This document shows positions 62,571 to 64,000 of a stretch of DNA of 64,000 bases, one piece after another. A program made the position numbers and the translations under genes. Origin of the DNA: Guadua angustifolia (Eukaryota; Streptophyta; Magnoliopsida; Poales; Poaceae); the NCBI GenBank assembly GCA_036346375.1, contig CM070517.1, forward strand, positions 10,085,161 to 10,149,160, read 5' to 3'. The number at the start of each line of letters is the position of its first letter. Position 1 is the stretch's first letter. The notes under the pieces were generated by a model. It was not told where the DNA came from. It searched no databases and was given only the letters and a program-made list of their open reading frames with translations.

Positions 62571-62855
62571 TCAAGTCTGGTGTGAAGACCCTTGCTGATT
62601 TATCACTACACCCGGGCGCCGATGTAGTGCGCCACTAAGGGAGTGACGACCCGATCCTTGCTCACTTAACACAGTATCCAGATCATGACACAACGAGTCA
62701 CCAAGGGGGTGACGGCCTGGCCCTTGCCCATTTAACAGCATACCCGGGTTCCGATATGACGTGTTGCTAAGAGGGTTACGCCCCAATGGTTTTCTCTTGG
62801 GTTTCATCTCCATTTGAGTAGCTAAGTTTTTACGTTGGCTCGCCAAGCCTATCAC
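62571..62855 (-). pseudogene. LINE N-terminal frame upstream of the endonuclease
   Basis: A 94-codon minus-strand frame rich in Gly, Pro, Arg and His, with four spaced copies of a GRxPLxxxLxxxxG-like pattern (GRNPLSN, GRHPLGDSL, GRHSLSGAL). It stops four bases before the endonuclease frame begins, so the two were probably one reading frame. No known domain. Confidence 0.5.
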
Positions 62856-62946
62856 AACTTGTTAGGGATAGGACCCCCCTCCTCGTTTATCCGGGCTTGG
62901 GACCAGCTATGTTGAGACAACATAGGCGGAGTTATCTGGATGAAGT

Positions 62947-63595
62947 TGTTTGCACCAATTTTGTGGAAACTACGAGAAGAATCGGCAGAAAAATGTAAGT
63001 TTGGATATAACACGGAATGCCTCAAAAGAATTTGGATAATGTACGGATAATACTTGGAAACAGAGTCCAAATAGGGAACTATGAAGCCGATTCGGATTGC
63101 ATCGTCGTATTGTACCAGGACTCGGATCGGCTAGCGAGTATATAAGGCGCGCCAGGGTTACTTGGAGAGGGCATCAATAATCAACACATCTACCAGTTTT
63201 TGCTTTCCGTAGTTCTTAGTCTTTTTAGCATTGTAATCTTTCCTTTGTAAGTCGACATCGATCAAATAAAGTTGCGCATCGCCGATTATTTGATCGTCAT
63301 TGGCTTTTTTAGGTTTGATTTGTTCTGTCTTGTTGCGCATCGCCTTTTCAGAATCGATCTACCTTTTACCTCGGATTAGTCTTAATCGGCTAATCTAGTT
63401 ACCCTTCTAATCGACTTTCTGGCTGATTCTTGATTCTTAGCCGATTCGCTTCAAGGATCGGCTTGATCGAATTTCACATTACTTTCCTTATCGATTGCAG
63501 GGTCAAATCGATTGGCACGCTCGCGCAAAACTGAACCCGGTGTTCGTCTGGTGTGTTGTGGGCCAGAAACCCTCTTCATGTTTTTGGCGTCAACA
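62947..63595 (+). mobile_element. Solo LTR (649 bp) inserted in the third Tat copy
   Basis: It starts tgtttgcacc and ends ggcgtcaaca. It is flanked by gaagt (62,942-62,946, also present at the left LINE border) and gaatt (63,596-63,600), a 5-bp TSD with one later change. A TATA box lies at 63,138-63,147. Removing it with the LINE joins the Tat RNase H frame exactly. The family was not recognised. No internal region or second LTR is present. Confidence 0.8.
63138..63147 (+). promoter_or_regulatory. TATA box of the solo LTR
   Basis: gtatataagg followed by cgcgcc, about 190 bp into the LTR, the usual core promoter layout for an LTR. Confidence 0.6.
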
Positions 63596-63600
63596 GAATT

Positions 63601-64000
63601 GAACAAACGGGAAAAATATTTTAGTCATTTCAAAGTGCAATATATACCATGAAAAGACAATATTTAGTGGACCAGTTATCAAAAACTAGATTCCTCACGA
63701 TCACCTATTCCAACAGGTGTAATTCTTGAATATCTATCTAAACCTTCTATAGACACATCCATAAAGCAATCCCCAACTAGTGGTGTGGTTGGAATCCTTA
63801 AGCAGGATTCAGATTGGGCTAAACCATTTAAAGCCTATCTAGAAAATGGGACACTGCTTGGGGATATTCACAAAAAGATAGATTAATTTGAAAGGAATGA
63901 ATGTATAAATTTTTTTGACAATACCTTGTATTGGAAGGGCACACATGGTGTTCTCATGTGATGTATAACCCAAGAACAGGGTTCATTATTGAATGAGATA
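63601..64000 (+). pseudogene. Tat-lineage RNase H end and integrase start, third copy, right part
   Basis: Continues the frame broken at 59,550: NKREKYFSHFKVQYIP, a stop, then SSRSPIPTGVILEYLSKPSI (end of RNase H). It goes on with VVGILKQDSDWAKPFKAYLE and, after frame changes, LYWKGTHGVLM and SLLNEI at the window edge, which is the region just before the integrase zinc site. The element continues beyond 64,000. Stops show it is inactive. Confidence 0.8.

Larger units (their letters stand above)
59551..62936 (-). mobile_element. RTE-type LINE (non-LTR retrotransposon), nearly complete, antisense
   Basis: Flanked by a perfect 10-bp TSD, tggatgaagt, at 59,541-59,550 and 62,937-62,946. On the minus strand the order is a short N-terminal frame, an endonuclease, RT and a C-terminal domain. 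It ends in a ttg-rich tail (complement of caataacaacaacaaag) instead of poly(A), as in the RTE clade. Length is 3,386 bp, close to full length for RTE. The coding region is split by frameshifts, so the copy is inactive. Confidence 0.88.

Noticed and set aside
1..64000. Host genes, tRNA genes or a gene cluster
   Set aside because: Every recognisable coding piece belongs to a retroelement, and no tRNA-like fold or host protein domain was recognised.

Overview
This window reads as a grass (Poaceae) centromere, and nothing in it looks like a host gene. About 33 kb is one tandem satellite with monomers near 142-143 bp. Two diverged monomer types, A and B, alternate to give a dimer near 285 bp, and every array runs in the same orientation. 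The interruptions are mostly retroelements, including members of the CRM (centromeric retrotransposon of maize) clade, which in grasses concentrates in centromeres. The ~140-bp monomer and ~280-bp dimer recall the CEN38/SCEN satellites of sorghum and sugarcane, which would suggest Andropogoneae. That link is from memory of the families and was not tested.

Layout: 1-587 is an LTR-like fragment with a TATA box. 588-12,034 is satellite rich in small indels. 12,035-15,572 is a GC-rich insertion I could not identify. 15,573-17,925 is well-preserved satellite. 17,926-20,890 is the 5' end of a CRM element (LTR, PBS, leader with a minisatellite, broken gag). 20,891-31,352 is a Tekay/Del-type chromovirus arranged partial LTR - internal region - full LTR (3.53 kb) - start of a second internal region. 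31,353-49,872 is satellite with several levels of higher-order repeat. 49,873-50,157 is a 285-bp miniature CRM-type LTR with a clean 5-bp target-site duplication (TSD). Satellite ends at 50,553.

Right of the array (50,554-64,000) is a nested graveyard: a 5'-truncated Tat-lineage Ty3 integrase with its 3' region; a second Tat fragment split by an antisense CRM-type solo LTR (TSD CCGGC); a 5'-truncated Ty1/copia element whose 3' LTR carries a Tourist-like MITE; and a third Tat copy, split by a 649-bp solo LTR and then by an antisense RTE-type LINE. The TSDs let the insertion order of this last nest be read directly.

All recognised transposon genes are broken (stops, frameshifts, lost catalytic residues). 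No tRNA, rRNA or CRISPR array was seen. The most interesting signals are structural: higher-order periods of 856 bp (6 monomers) and 2,569 bp (18 monomers); a dimer of exactly 95 codons, which keeps long spurious frames open on both strands; a patchwork-scrambled satellite unit; the miniature CRM LTR; and strongly uneven indel density between paired satellite copies, which may be a sequencing-consensus artefact.
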